A DNA stretch of 61,384 bases from Campylobacteraceae bacterium (GTDB taxonomy: Bacteria; Campylobacterota; Campylobacteria; Campylobacterales; Sulfurospirillaceae): NCBI GenBank assembly GCA_027050775.1, contig JALUBH010000028.1, forward strand, positions 25,553-86,936, read 5' to 3'. A program made the position numbers and the translations under genes. Below the pieces are notes generated by a model. That model was not told the origin of the DNA, did not search any database, and worked only from the letters and a program-made list of their open reading frames with translations. This document shows positions 45,096-54,847 of this stretch, piece by piece; the first letter of the stretch is position 1, and every line of letters begins with the position of its first letter.

Positions 45096-46014
45096 AATGA
45101 AAATTGCTGTTGGAATTTTTACATTTATCACTATAATTTTCTTATCTTTTGCGCTCTTTTTTATCCTTAAATACAAAGGTATGTTTGAAAAAAGCTACAC
45201 ATACGCTTTTTATGCAAATAGTGCCAAAGACTTTGATATTGGCACACCTATCAAGTATTCAGGATTTAAAATAGGATATATAAATAAGATTGATTTTACT
45301 TATGATGGGAAAGTTTTTGTACACTTTTTAGTGAAGGCAAAAAATACAAAATGGATAAACAAAAGAGCATATCTCCTTTTGAGAAAGCCTCTTTTGGGAA
45401 GCTCTACCATCTCATTGATAGCAAATGCGAATTATCCTGTTATCACACCCAATGCTATATTGAGTTATGAGGTGCAAGATGATATAAATTCTCTAATAGT
45501 GCAGTTAAAACCCGTGCTGATAAATGTCAAAAGTGTGATCAAAAATATAGATTTACTTACAAAAGAGCTATCAAGTCCAAAAGGTTCTCTAATGCGTTCG
45601 ATGAGTAATCTTGAAAAAATTACAGCCAAGTTTGCCAATAGTAAATCTATGGTGGATGCTGTGATGGGAGAAAAGAAAAGCAGCAAAAATATAACACAAA
45701 GCATAGAATCGCTCAAAGAGATTATGAGCGAAGTTCAAAAAAGTACACAAAAGATAAACAAAATACTCAAACATGTGGATAACGGCATAATCAAACCAAG
45801 TAAAAAGATACCAAAAAATATAAATGACATTTTAGAAGATGTAAAGAAAAAACTAAGAAAACTAGATGGCTTGGTAAATGCTGTCGGCAAATCAGATAAA
45901 GATATTGTTTTGTTAAAAGAGCAAATTCTTCTTGCCGTGGATAAGGCAAATGGTTTGATAAACAGTGTGAATTCTCTCATCCAAAGTGACGATAAAAAGG
46001 TTCAGTTGCCATGA
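45082..46014 (+). CDS. MlaD-like MCE-domain lipid-binding protein
   Basis: 310 aa from the ATG with RBS AAGGA (45082). One N-terminal membrane helix (VGIFTFITIIFLSFALFFIL) leads to the MCE domain (DFDIGTPIKYSGFKIGYINK ... KPLLGSSTISLI). A long helical tail follows (about 150-310). It should form a periplasmic ring passing lipids between the membranes. It overlaps the ATPase-like gene and the following lipoprotein gene. Confidence 0.9.
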   Translation: MSYNKMKIAVGIFTFITIIFLSFALFFILKYKGMFEKSYTYAFYANSAKDFDIGTPIKYSGFKIGYINKIDFTYDGKVFVHFLVKAKNTKWINKRAYLLLRKPLLGSSTISLIANANYPVITPNAILSYEVQDDINSLIVQLKPVLINVKSVIKNIDLLTKELSSPKGSLMRSMSNLEKITAKFANSKSMVDAVMGEKKSSKNITQSIESLKEIMSEVQKSTQKINKILKHVDNGIIKPSKKIPKNINDILEDVKKKLRKLDGLVNAVGKSDKDIVLLKEQILLAVDKANGLINSVNSLIQSDDKKVQLP

Positions 46015-46655
46015 GACTCGCCATATTGTTTACGCTTATCTTTTTGGCAGGTTGTTCATTTAAGAGTGATAATCTAGGTGCTTGGAAAAAAGAGACATCA
46101 AATTCATTTGAAAGTTATACAAAATACTACTTGGAGGGCAAGACGAGATTGGCTTCTGTTTCACTCAAAAGGGCATTAGCGAGTGCAAAAAGTAGTGCTG
46201 ATTTGAGACCCCTTTCTAAAGTTTACCTCGGAGTTTGTGCTCTACATGTAGGAGTTTTGATAGATGATAAATGTGATGATTTTCTCTCTTTGGATGATGT
46301 TTTAGACAAAAATGATTCTAGTCGAAGTTACTATTATATGATAGAAAAAAAGTTTAGAGATGTTCGAGTTGATTCTTTACCAAAACAGTATAGAGATTTT
46401 GTCAAAGCTGTTAAAAAAAGTGATTTTAAGAGTGCCAAACAAGATATAAAAGCTATGAAAAACATCAGTTCTGCCCTGATAGCTTCCTCCTTGATAAAAG
46501 AGCATTTAAACTCAGATGATATAGATTTTTTGATTCAAAGAACCTCTCTTTATGGGTATAAAAAAGCTATCATAAGATGGTTGAAATTTTTAAAAACCAC
46601 AAGTACAACCAAGAAAGATAGAAAGATAGACAAGCTCTTAAAAATTTTAAACTGA
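46011..46655 (+). CDS. Lipoprotein of MCE transport operon
   Basis: 214 aa. The lipobox is LIFLAGC (Cys15). The mature part is helical (YTKYYLEGKTRLASVSLKRA; LRPLSKVYLGVCALHVG) and TPR-like. Last gene of the mlaE-mlaF'-mlaD unit, coupled by ATGA. A partner of the lipid-transport system, perhaps equivalent to an MlaA/ABC auxiliary lipoprotein, is inferred only from position. Confidence 0.65.
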   Translation: MRLAILFTLIFLAGCSFKSDNLGAWKKETSNSFESYTKYYLEGKTRLASVSLKRALASAKSSADLRPLSKVYLGVCALHVGVLIDDKCDDFLSLDDVLDKNDSSRSYYYMIEKKFRDVRVDSLPKQYRDFVKAVKKSDFKSAKQDIKAMKNISSALIASSLIKEHLNSDDIDFLIQRTSLYGYKKAIIRWLKFLKTTSTTKKDRKIDKLLKILN

Positions 46656-46789
46656 TATATTTTTTTATTATAATATCAAGAGACCAGTGCGCAGTAGAAA
46701 TGGTATCAAACAAAGCAAGACTTTAGGCAATTACTCCGCCATATTTACAAGTTAAACCCTAATTCAATACATCTTTAGCACTTTTTGAG

Positions 46790-46795
46790 TAAAAT
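46790..46795 (+). promoter_or_regulatory. -10-like box before purL
   Basis: GAGTAAAATAGAG lies about 30 nt before the purL ATG, in a 169-nt gap that otherwise holds no gene. The match to TATAAT is 5 of 6. Confidence 0.45.
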
Positions 46796-46824
46796 AGAGC
46801 AATTTATTTTATTAGGTTGTCAAA

Positions 46825-49029
46825 ATGGAAAACTTAGAAGAAGTGCTAAAGAGTCATAAACTTACAAATGATGAGTATCAAAATATCCTTAAAATCATGG
46901 GACGAGAGCCAAATCTTTTGGAAATCAAGATATTCTCCTCTATGTGGAGTGAACACTGCTCCTATAAATCAAGCAAAAAATATTTAAACGGCTTTCCGAC
47001 AAAAGCTCCATGGGTCATACAGGGTCCGGGAGAAAATGCCGGCGTTATAGATGTAGGAGATGGTATAGCAGCTGTCTTTAAGATGGAGAGTCATAATCAT
47101 CCAAGCTTCATAGAGCCATACCAAGGAGCTGCCACGGGAGTCGGTGGAATCCTCAGAGATGTTTTCACTATGGGTGCAAGACCTGTGGCAAATATGAACT
47201 CACTTCGTTTTGGAAATATAGTAAATAATGACAAAATATCAAAACACCAAAGATACTTAGTAAGAGGCGTAGTAGCCGGTATAGGTGACTATGGTAACTG
47301 TATGGGAGTTCCGACAATCGGTGGAGAGTGTTCTTTTGAAGAGTGTTACAATGGAAATATACTCGTAAATGCTTTTACTCTAGGGCTTGCAAAAACAGAC
47401 GAGATTTTTTATGGATTGGCTGAGGGTATAGGCAATCCTGTCATATATGTCGGAAGCAAAACAGGTCGTGACGGACTTGGTGGTGCTGTTATGGCAAGTG
47501 ATAGTTTTAGTGAAGAAAATAAGAGTTTGAGACCGACTGTGCAAGTTGGTGATCCATTTGCCGAAAAACTTTTGCTTGAGGCTTGTTTGGAGCTTTTTAA
47601 ATATGATTATATAGTAGGTATCCAAGATATGGGAGCCGCTGGGCTTACAAGTAGCTCTTTTGAGATGGCAGGGCGAAGTGGAAGCGGTATGACTATGCAC
47701 TTAGACAGAGTTCCTGCAAGAGAAGAGGGAATGGAGCCATTTGAATTTATGCTTAGTGAATCTCAAGAGAGGATGTTGATATGCGCCAAAAGTGGATATG
47801 AAGAGAAAGTTTTGGAGATATTTAGAAAATGGGATTTAGATGCCGAAGTGATAGGAGAGGTGACAAATAGTGGAAATATGGAGCTGTTTTGGCATGGTGA
47901 GCGAGTAGCAGACATACCGGTTCTTCCTGTCGGCGAAGAGGCCCCTATATATGACAGGCCTGTAAAAAAACCAACCTATCTTGATGAGATAGCCAAAATT
48001 TCCATAGATGACTTTGAAAAAGTGGACAATCAAGAGGCATTTGACAATCTCTTTGCTAGACCTGAAGTGGTCGATAAGTCGTGGATAAGCGAGCAGTATG
48101 ACTCGATGGTGCAGACAAATACCATAAAAAATTCAGGTAGCCTAGATGCGAGTGCCATAAGGATAAAAGAGAGTGGAAAAGCACTTTCTATGAGTAGTGA
48201 TTGTAATCCAAGATACAACTATATCGATCCGTTTGGCGGAGCAGCGGCTGCGGTGATGGAGAGTGGTAGAAATGTGGCTATGAGTGGAGCTAGACCAAAG
48301 GCTATAACAGACTGTCTAAACTATGGAAATCCAGAAAATCCAGAGATTATGTGGCAATTTGCACAAGGCTGTTATGGTATAAAAGAGGCTTGTAAAGCTC
48401 TAAATACTCCAGTAGTCAGTGGAAATGTATCGCTTTACAATGAGACTGACGGTGAGGGTATATATCCGACACCTGCTATCGCTATGGTTGGCGTAAATGA
48501 TGATGCAAACAAGACGCTTCCAAGTGCATTTCAAAATGAAAACAGTCCTATATATCTTATAGGCGAGACGAAAAGTGACTTTGGTGGAAGTCTGTATCTA
48601 AAAAAAGTTTATAAAAAAGTGGGTGGAATTTTGCCCAAAATTGATTATGAGCAAGAGTTGAAACTCTGGGAGTTGGTCATAGAAGCAAACAGACAAGATT
48701 TGCTATATTGCGCCAAGGATATAAATGTAGGAGGCCTTGTTATAGCACTAGCCAAGATGAGTTGTGTCGGAGATATAGGCTCTACATGTAGAGCTAATAT
48801 GAAAGATGGCAGAGACATCTTTAGCGAAAGTTTTTCAAGAGCGATTGTTGAGGTAAAAGATGAGAAAAGCTTTAAGAAACTAGCCTCTAAGATAGGCATA
48901 AAAGTAGAAAAAATTGGAAATACAACTCCTAAAAGAGAGTTTGTTTGCGATGATGTGAGTGCTGATTTAGATGAACTAAAAGATATATATTTTCACAAAT
49001 TTTCTCAAATCATAGAACAGGATATTTGA
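46825..49029 (+). CDS. purL: Phosphoribosylformylglycinamidine synthase subunit PurL
   Basis: 734 aa small-type PurL. Motifs are [50 protein letters not shown] and VKKPTYLDE. The two AIRS-like halves each have a Gly-rich nucleotide region (GGFSYG-type in PurQ is separate). It works with PurS and PurQ encoded at 32168-33083. Its TGA overlaps the ATG of the dehydrogenase gene, linking purine synthesis and the polysaccharide cluster. Confidence 0.97.
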   Translation: MENLEEVLKSHKLTNDEYQNILKIMGREPNLLEIKIFSSMWSEHCSYKSSKKYLNGFPTKAPWVIQGPGENAGVIDVGDGIAAVFKMESHNHPSFIEPYQGAATGVGGILRDVFTMGARPVANMNSLRFGNIVNNDKISKHQRYLVRGVVAGIGDYGNCMGVPTIGGECSFEECYNGNILVNAFTLGLAKTDEIFYGLAEGIGNPVIYVGSKTGRDGLGGAVMASDSFSEENKSLRPTVQVGDPFAEKLLLEACLELFKYDYIVGIQDMGAAGLTSSSFEMAGRSGSGMTMHLDRVPAREEGMEPFEFMLSESQERMLICAKSGYEEKVLEIFRKWDLDAEVIGEVTNSGNMELFWHGERVADIPVLPVGEEAPIYDRPVKKPTYLDEIAKISIDDFEKVDNQEAFDNLFARPEVVDKSWISEQYDSMVQTNTIKNSGSLDASAIRIKESGKALSMSSDCNPRYNYIDPFGGAAAAVMESGRNVAMSGARPKAITDCLNYGNPENPEIMWQFAQGCYGIKEACKALNTPVVSGNVSLYNETDGEGIYPTPAIAMVGVNDDANKTLPSAFQNENSPIYLIGETKSDFGGSLYLKKVYKKVGGILPKIDYEQELKLWELVIEANRQDLLYCAKDINVGGLVIALAKMSCVGDIGSTCRANMKDGRDIFSESFSRAIVEVKDEKSFKKLASKIGIKVEKIGNTTPKREFVCDDVSADLDELKDIYFHKFSQIIEQDI

Positions 49030-50300
49030 TGAAAAATAGTAAAATCTGCATAGTTGGTCTTGGCTATGTGGGATTACCGCTAGCACATGCATTTAGTAAA
49101 AAATACACAGTAGTAGGTTTTGATATCTATAAAGAGAGGATAGATGAGCTAAATAGTGGATTTGATAGAACACTTGAATTGACAAGTGAGCAGATAAAAG
49201 AGTCTATAAAAAATGGTGCTAAATTTACAACTTCTCTTGAACTTGTAAAAGAGTGCAATATCTATATCATAACAGTGCCAACACCGATAAATGAATCAAA
49301 CGAACCAGATTTGACACCTATAATCAAATCTACTGAATCTATAGGCAAGGTGCTTAAAAAAGACGATATAGTCATATACGAATCCACGGTTTATCCAGGC
49401 GTGACAGAAGAGGTGTGTGTTCCTATCTTGGAGAGACAAAGCAAGATGAAATTTAACGAAGATTTCTTTTGTGGATACTCACCTGAGAGGATAAATCCCG
49501 GAGATAAGGAACATACTGTCACAAATATACTCAAAATCACTTCCGGTTCAACTCCTAAGATTGCGAAGATAGTCGATGATTTGTACAAGTCTATCATAGT
49601 TGCCGGTACACATTTGGCTCCTACTATAAAGGTGGCTGAGGCTGCAAAAGTCATCGAAAATACGCAACGAGATGTAAATATAGCTCTTATGAATGAACTT
49701 GCTATGATATTTGATATGATGAATATCGATACAAATGCAGTCCTCGAAGCTGCGGCTACAAAGTGGAATTTCATAAAGCTTTCTCCCGGACTTGTCGGTG
49801 GACATTGTATCGGAATTGATCCGTATTATCTCACATATAAAGCGCAATCTTTGGGATACACTCCTAATCTGATTTTAGGTGCAAGACATATTAACAATAG
49901 GATGAGCAAACTCATAGTAGATAAAACCATAAAATACATGGTAAAAGCAGATAAAAAATTAAATGGTGCAAAAGTTTTGGTTCTGGGCATAACTTTTAAA
50001 GAGAATTGCCCCGATATAAGAAACTCAAAAGTACTAGATATCATCTCAGAACTCAAAGAGTATGCTTGTGATGTAGATGTTTATGATTATTGGGTGGATA
50101 AGAGTGATAAAAAAACAAAATATCTAAACTTTATCGACAAATTGCCATACGACTCCAAGAAATATGATGCCATAATCGTAGCAGTCGGACATGATAAATT
50201 TAAAGAGATTAAGATGGAAGAGTATGAGGGGCTATCAAAGGGTATTCCTACGGTTATAGATGTAAAAGGTATAGTAGAAAAACCAACATGGAGGTTATAA
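49029..50300 (+). CDS. UDP-N-acetylhexosamine 6-dehydrogenase (TviB/WecC/WbpA-type)
   Basis: 423 aa from the ATG overlapping the purL stop. The Rossmann motif ICIVGLGYVGLPLAHAF is at the N-terminus. ESTVYPGVTEEVC and YSPERINPGDKEHT follow. The catalytic Cys is in VGGHCIGIDPYYL, and the C-terminal GITFKENCPDIRNSKV binds the nucleotide sugar. It oxidises C6 of a UDP-HexNAc. With the UDP-GlcNAc 2-epimerase at 54848-56011 it could make UDP-ManNAcA. First gene of the polysaccharide cluster. Confidence 0.9.
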   Translation: MKNSKICIVGLGYVGLPLAHAFSKKYTVVGFDIYKERIDELNSGFDRTLELTSEQIKESIKNGAKFTTSLELVKECNIYIITVPTPINESNEPDLTPIIKSTESIGKVLKKDDIVIYESTVYPGVTEEVCVPILERQSKMKFNEDFFCGYSPERINPGDKEHTVTNILKITSGSTPKIAKIVDDLYKSIIVAGTHLAPTIKVAEAAKVIENTQRDVNIALMNELAMIFDMMNIDTNAVLEAAATKWNFIKLSPGLVGGHCIGIDPYYLTYKAQSLGYTPNLILGARHINNRMSKLIVDKTIKYMVKADKKLNGAKVLVLGITFKENCPDIRNSKVLDIISELKEYACDVDVYDYWVDKSDKKTKYLNFIDKLPYDSKKYDAIIVAVGHDKFKEIKMEEYEGLSKGIPTVIDVKGIVEKPTWRL

Positions 50301-50307
50301 AAAGTTA

Positions 50308-51705
50308 ATGATAAATATAATTTTATGTGGAGGAAATGGTACGAGATTATGGCCTCTGTCTCGAACATTAATGCCAAAGCAATTCGTAAAACTTTTTGAT
50401 GACGAGTCTCTTTTTCAATTAACAGTAAAAAGAAATCAAAAGCTATGCGGGGAGAGTTTGATTGTTTCAAATACCGAACAGTATTTTTTGGCATTTGATC
50501 AACTTGAAGAGTTGAGCATTCAAAATGCAAAATTTTTACTTGAACCTATCGGGCGAGATACGGCTCCTGCCATCGCTTTGTCTTGCCTGTTGGTTGATCC
50601 AGAAGAGTTGGTTTTAGTCACTCCCTCTGACCATCTTATTAAAGATGAAAATAGCTATGCAAAAGTAATTCAAGAAGCAAAAAGACTGGCTCAAGAGGAT
50701 AACTTAGTAACTTTTGGAATCACTCCAACATTTGCTGAGACAGGTTTTGGGTATATTCAGGCAAAGCCTGAAAATGATGAATATTCAAGTCTAAATGTTG
50801 AACTATTTAAAGAAAAACCAAATTTAGAAACTGCAGAAAAATACTTAGATGAAAATTCAAAATTAAATACTAAAAATTTGCCATTGAAATACTATTGGAA
50901 TTCAGGAATGTTTTGTTTTAAAGCAGGGGTCTTTTTGGACGAGTTGCAAAAGTATGCTCCTGAGATTTACGAAGCTTCACTATTGGCATTTCAAAAAACA
51001 AAAGGTGGAAATTTGACTCGTATCTCTCATGAGTTGATGCTGAGTATTCCTAGAGTGAGTATTGATTATGCTGTGATGGAAAAGTCAGATATGGTAAAGG
51101 TTATTCCCTCTTCGATTGGTTGGTCGGACCTTGGAAGCTTTGAAAGCCTAGATAATGAGATAGACTCAAGTAATAATATTATCGCAGTAGATTCAAATAA
51201 TAACTTTGTTCGCTCAACGAAACAAGTAGCACTGATAGATGTTCATGATTTAATCGTAGTAGATACTTCTGATGCTCTATTGATTTCTAAAAAAGGTTCT
51301 TCTCAAAAAGTAAAAGAGGTAGTAAAGCAACTCAACCAGCAAGGCTCAGAATTAACAAAGGTTCATACTTTGACTCACCGCCCATGGGGAACATACGAAG
51401 TCCTACTTTCAACCGATAGTTATAAACTCAAAAAAATTGTTGTTAAACCCAAGCAGCGTCTGTCTTTGCAAAAGCATTACCATAGAAATGAGCATTGGAT
51501 AGTGGTCAGCGGAACTGCAACCGTTACGATTGGAGAGCAAAGAATGCTCATTCGTCCAAACGAATCAACCTATATAAAGATGGGAGAGATACATAGACTA
51601 GAAAATGAGGGTAAAATCCCTGTTATACTTATAGAAGCTCAAGTAGGTGAATACACAGCTGAAGATGATATAGTGAGAATTGAAGATGACTATAATAGAG
51701 ATTGA
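50308..51705 (+). CDS. manC: Mannose-1-phosphate guanylyltransferase / mannose-6-phosphate isomerase (ManC/AlgA)
   Basis: 465 aa bifunctional enzyme. The GTP site is ILCGGNGTRLWPLSR with MPKQFVKL. Then FLLEPIGRDTAPAIAL and TPSDHLI. The cupin isomerase half has RPWGTYEVL and RLSLQKHYHRNEHWIVVSGT. It makes GDP-mannose, feeding gmd and fcl. Residues about 182-194 (ENSKLNTKNLPLK) replace the usual two-to-four-residue turn before YYWNSGMF and look like an in-frame TTCAAAATT repeat insertion. Confidence 0.94.
   Translation: MINIILCGGNGTRLWPLSRTLMPKQFVKLFDDESLFQLTVKRNQKLCGESLIVSNTEQYFLAFDQLEELSIQNAKFLLEPIGRDTAPAIALSCLLVDPEELVLVTPSDHLIKDENSYAKVIQEAKRLAQEDNLVTFGITPTFAETGFGYIQAKPENDEYSSLNVELFKEKPNLETAEKYLDENSKLNTKNLPLKYYWNSGMFCFKAGVFLDELQKYAPEIYEASLLAFQKTKGGNLTRISHELMLSIPRVSIDYAVMEKSDMVKVIPSSIGWSDLGSFESLDNEIDSSNNIIAVDSNNNFVRSTKQVALIDVHDLIVVDTSDALLISKKGSSQKVKEVVKQLNQQGSELTKVHTLTHRPWGTYEVLLSTDSYKLKKIVVKPKQRLSLQKHYHRNEHWIVVSGTATVTIGEQRMLIRPNESTYIKMGEIHRLENEGKIPVILIEAQVGEYTAEDDIVRIEDDYNRD
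50851..50889 (+). repeat. In-frame repeat insertion in manC
   Basis: GAAAATTCAAAATTAAATACTAA-type sequence (core AATTCAAAATTAAA) encodes ENSKLNTKN in the loop before YYWNSGMF. In most ManC proteins this loop is only a few residues. It is the shortest of the four in-gene copies, so the call is less sure. Confidence 0.6.
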
Positions 51706-52140
51706 GTGTTAAGGGTCGAGTGCTAAGAGTTAAGAGTTAGGGATTTAAGATGAAATGTGAAAAATTGGATGTTTGGAAGCGAAGTTGTAGGATTAGTGTA
51801 AATATATATAAATGTTTTGCTAACTCTAAAGACTTTGGTTTTAAAGATCAAATTACAAGAAGCGGGCTTTCAGTTGCAAGCAATATATCTGAAGGTATGG
51901 AAAAAGAATCTGATAAAGAAAAAATAAGATTTATAGAAATTTCAAAGGGCTCTGCAGCTGAATTAATTACTCAAATTTACATAGGAGTGGAGATTGACTA
52001 TATAGATAAAGAGATTGGGCTAAGTTGGATTAAAGAATTAAATGAAATACTAAAAATGTTAACAGGACTAAAAAAGAATTATGAAGGAAAAATTAAAAAT
52101 GGGTAAAAAGCTTAACACTAAAAGCTTAACGCTTAATGCT
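51705..52140. mobile_element. Candidate cassette: S23-type gene bounded by inverted TTAAG-type repeats
   Basis: Left side (51705-51745): AGTGTTAAG, AGTGCTAAGAGTTAAG and GAGTTAGGG. Right side (52108-52140): AAGCTTAACACTAAAAGC and CTTAACGCTTAATGCT. The exact 9-mer AGTGTTAAG (51705-51713) is inverted as CTTAACACT (52111-52119). Between them lies only the four-helix-bundle gene. The right arm runs into the gmd coding start and adds about 14 residues to Gmd. No target-site duplication was proven. Confidence 0.55.
51750..52106 (+). CDS. Four-helix-bundle protein (S23 / 23S rRNA intervening-sequence type)
   Basis: 118 aa. The family pattern is visible: [60 protein letters not shown] and [14 protein letters not shown]. 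This S23/TIGR02436 type occurs in rRNA intervening sequences and as a passenger gene, often in polysaccharide loci; it is related in fold to the Avd accessory protein. No enzymatic residues are known. It is bounded by inverted TTAAG-type repeats and overlaps the 5' end of gmd. Confidence 0.88.
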   Translation: MKCEKLDVWKRSCRISVNIYKCFANSKDFGFKDQITRSGLSVASNISEGMEKESDKEKIRFIEISKGSAAELITQIYIGVEIDYIDKEIGLSWIKELNEILKMLTGLKKNYEGKIKNG

Positions 52141-53322
52141 AAAGCAGAGCGTGTAGCATTGATAACAGGTATAACAGGGCAAGACGGTTCATACTTGGCA
52201 GAGTTTTTGCTAAAAAAAGGTTATATTGTGCATGGGATCAAAAGAAGAACCTCTCTTTTTAACACAGACAGAATAGACCATCTCTACCAAGATCCACACA
52301 TAGAACATAGAAATTTTATCTTGCATTATGGCGAGATGACGGACAGCATGAATCTAACTAGAATTATCCAAGAGATTCAGCCGGACGAGATTTATAATTT
52401 AGCTGCTATGAGCCATGTGGCTGTTTCATTCGAGACGCCTGAATATGTAGCCAATGCGGATGGAACGGGCACTCTAAGAATTTTAGAAGCCGTAAAACTT
52501 TTAGGATTGATAAATAAGACAAAAATCTATCAGGCAAGTACTTCTGAACTCTTTGGAAAAGTGCAAGAGACTCCACAGAGCGAAACAACACCTTTCTATC
52601 CACGAAGTCCTTATGCCGTAGCCAAAATGTATGCTTATTGGATTACGGTAAATTACCGTGAAGCTTATGGTATGTTTGCTTGTAACGGGATACTTTTCAA
52701 TCATGAAAGTCCCGTAAGAGGAGAGACATTTGTAACAAGAAAAATCACAAGAGCCATAAGTAAAATTGTTCTTGGACTGCAAGATAAACTCTATCTTGGA
52801 AACTTAGATGCCAAAAGAGACTGGGGTCATGCTAAGGATTATGTGCGAATGATGTGGCTTATTTTACAAGCTAACGAACCTGAAGATTGGGTTATAGCAA
52901 CAGGAAAAACTACCACGGTAAGAGATTTTGTGAAGATGGCATTTGCTTATATCGGTGTTGAGTTAAAATTTAAAGGTGAAGGGGTTAATGAAAAAGGAGT
53001 AGTTAGCAATATTGAATTTTCAATTTTAAATGACAAATTATCCAAGATAGGTGCAACTAAGGAGTTAATTAAAAACTTAGAATTCAAAGTTCAAAATTTC
53101 ATAGGCAAAACGGTAGTTGAAGTCGATGAAAAGTATTTCAGACCAACAGAGGTTGACATGCTTCTTGGTAATCCAGCTAAAGCAGAAGAGAAACTTGGAT
53201 GGAGAAGAGAGTATCAACTTAAAGAACTTGTTGATGATATGATGGAGTCTGACCTTAAACTTATGACAAAAGATCAGTATCTTAAAGATGGTGGATATAT
53301 GACTATGAACTATTTTGAGTAG
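52099..53322 (+). CDS. gmd: GDP-mannose 4,6-dehydratase with repeat-derived insertions
   Basis: 407 aa from ATG 52099 (SD AAGGA). The SDR signature [34 protein letters not shown], the Thr-Glu-Tyr-Lys set ([20 protein letters not shown]) and [16 protein letters not shown] are intact. It makes GDP-4-keto-6-deoxymannose for fcl. Two oddities: an N-terminal extension ([16 protein letters not shown]) from the TTAAG-type repeat, and an insert of about 36 residues (301-336) between GVNEKG and [15 protein letters not shown], where other Gmd proteins have only a few residues. Confidence 0.95.
   Translation: MGKKLNTKSLTLNAKAERVALITGITGQDGSYLAEFLLKKGYIVHGIKRRTSLFNTDRIDHLYQDPHIEHRNFILHYGEMTDSMNLTRIIQEIQPDEIYNLAAMSHVAVSFETPEYVANADGTGTLRILEAVKLLGLINKTKIYQASTSELFGKVQETPQSETTPFYPRSPYAVAKMYAYWITVNYREAYGMFACNGILFNHESPVRGETFVTRKITRAISKIVLGLQDKLYLGNLDAKRDWGHAKDYVRMMWLILQANEPEDWVIATGKTTTVRDFVKMAFAYIGVELKFKGEGVNEKGVVSNIEFSILNDKLSKIGATKELIKNLEFKVQNFIGKTVVEVDEKYFRPTEVDMLLGNPAKAEEKLGWRREYQLKELVDDMMESDLKLMTKDQYLKDGGYMTMNYFE
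52999..53106 (+). repeat. In-frame repeat insertion in gmd
   Basis: About 108 nt ending at the conserved [12 protein letters not shown] segment. The left end is TTGAATTTTCAATTTTAAAT, the right end TTAGAATTCAAAGTTCAAAA; these are imperfect inverted copies of the TTCAAAATT unit. It encodes NIEFSILN ... NLEFKVQNF and keeps the frame. Confidence 0.75.
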
Positions 53323-53334
53323 AGAACAGACACA

Positions 53335-54774
53335 ATGAATAAACAATTTGATAGATGGAATAACTTAAAAAAAGATATACATATCAACCATAGCTTAATA
53401 AAATTTCAACAAAGACATATAGTTTTTATGAAAATTGGAGCAAATGTTGGTTATGAACAAGATGGTAAAGGTGAAGATTTTTTAAGACCCGTATTAGTTT
53501 ACAAAAAGTTTAATAACCAAGTATTTTTAGGAATACCTTTGACCTCTAGGATTAAAGATGATAAATTTCATTTTGAATTTGAATACAAAAAGGGAAAAAG
53601 AAGCTTTGCTATTTTAAGTCAAATCAGACTTTTTGATATAAAAAGAGCCAAATATTATGATGGCAAAATTTCCAATGATTTTTTTGAAAAGTTGCAAGAT
53701 AAATTATTGAAATTGATAGTTACCCCATCTAAAAAAGACGGGGAGTGCACGAAGGCAATTTGTGTAAATATTGTATCTGAAAAATATAACGATGTCAAGT
53801 TAAATAAAGCAAGTAAAATCTACATAGCAGGACATCGTGGTCTTGTTGGTTCAGCAATAGTAAAAAACTTAAGAAAAAAAGGCTATACAAACTTAGTCTA
53901 TAAAACGCATAAAGAATTAAACTTGCTAGACGCAAATGCAGTAAAGGCTTTTTTTGAACAAGAAAAACCTGAGTATGTCATACTGGCAGCCGCAAAAGTA
54001 GGTGGTATAGTTGCAAATAATATCTACAGAGCAGATTTTATCTATGAAAATTTACAAATCCAAAACAATGTCATACACCAAAGCTATCTAAATGGCGTTA
54101 CAAAGTTGCTCTTTTTAGGCAGCACATGTATATATCCAAAAAATGCTCCACAGCCCATGAAGGAAGACAGTCTCTTGACAAGTGAATTGGAATATACCAA
54201 TGAACCCTATGCTATAGCTAAAATAGCAGGTATAAAGATGTGTGAAAGTTATAATTTGCAATATGGAACAAATTTTATATCTGTGATGCCTACTAATCTT
54301 TATGGTCCAAATGATAACTTTGATTTGGAGACTTCGCATGTACTTCCTGCATTGTTAAGAAAAATACATGAGGCAAAAGAAAGCAATACTCCAAAAGTGG
54401 AGATATGGGGAAGTGGAAAACCTAGACGAGAGTTTTTATATAGCGATGATATGGCAGATGCATGTGTATTTTTGCTTGAAAACAGAGATTTTGAAGATAC
54501 TTACGATAAAGATACAAAAGAGATACGCAATACCCATATAAATATCGGAACAGGAGTTGATATATCTATAAAAGAGTTGGCAGAGAGTATAAAAAAGATA
54601 GTTGGATACAAGGGCGAACTTTACTTTGATGAGAGTAAACCTGATGGCACAATGGTAAAATTGACCGACCCTTCTAAGCTTCATGAGCTTGGATGGAGAC
54701 ATGAAGTTGAGTTAGAAGAGGGAATTAAAAAGGTCTATGAGTGGTATCTAAATGAGACTAAATATGATATATAA
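53335..54774 (+). CDS. PemK/MazF-like domain fused to GDP-L-fucose synthase
   Basis: 479 aa. Residues 1-129 are a PemK/MazF-like toxin-family domain: [67 protein letters not shown]. Residues 130-160 are a linker. Residues 161-479 are a complete GDP-fucose synthase ([53 protein letters not shown]). No in-frame ATG, GTG or TTG separates the parts, so one chain is expected. The fcl half completes GDP-fucose synthesis after Gmd. The fusion point LNKASKIY looks like an fcl start that lost its ATG. Confidence 0.88.
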   Translation: MNKQFDRWNNLKKDIHINHSLIKFQQRHIVFMKIGANVGYEQDGKGEDFLRPVLVYKKFNNQVFLGIPLTSRIKDDKFHFEFEYKKGKRSFAILSQIRLFDIKRAKYYDGKISNDFFEKLQDKLLKLIVTPSKKDGECTKAICVNIVSEKYNDVKLNKASKIYIAGHRGLVGSAIVKNLRKKGYTNLVYKTHKELNLLDANAVKAFFEQEKPEYVILAAAKVGGIVANNIYRADFIYENLQIQNNVIHQSYLNGVTKLLFLGSTCIYPKNAPQPMKEDSLLTSELEYTNEPYAIAKIAGIKMCESYNLQYGTNFISVMPTNLYGPNDNFDLETSHVLPALLRKIHEAKESNTPKVEIWGSGKPRREFLYSDDMADACVFLLENRDFEDTYDKDTKEIRNTHINIGTGVDISIKELAESIKKIVGYKGELYFDESKPDGTMVKLTDPSKLHELGWRHEVELEEGIKKVYEWYLNETKYDI

Positions 54775-54847
54775 TAATTATAGATATAAAAGGTACAGTA
54801 TAAAAATCAACATTGAGATAGCAAAAATAATTGCTAAAGAGTGTTAG

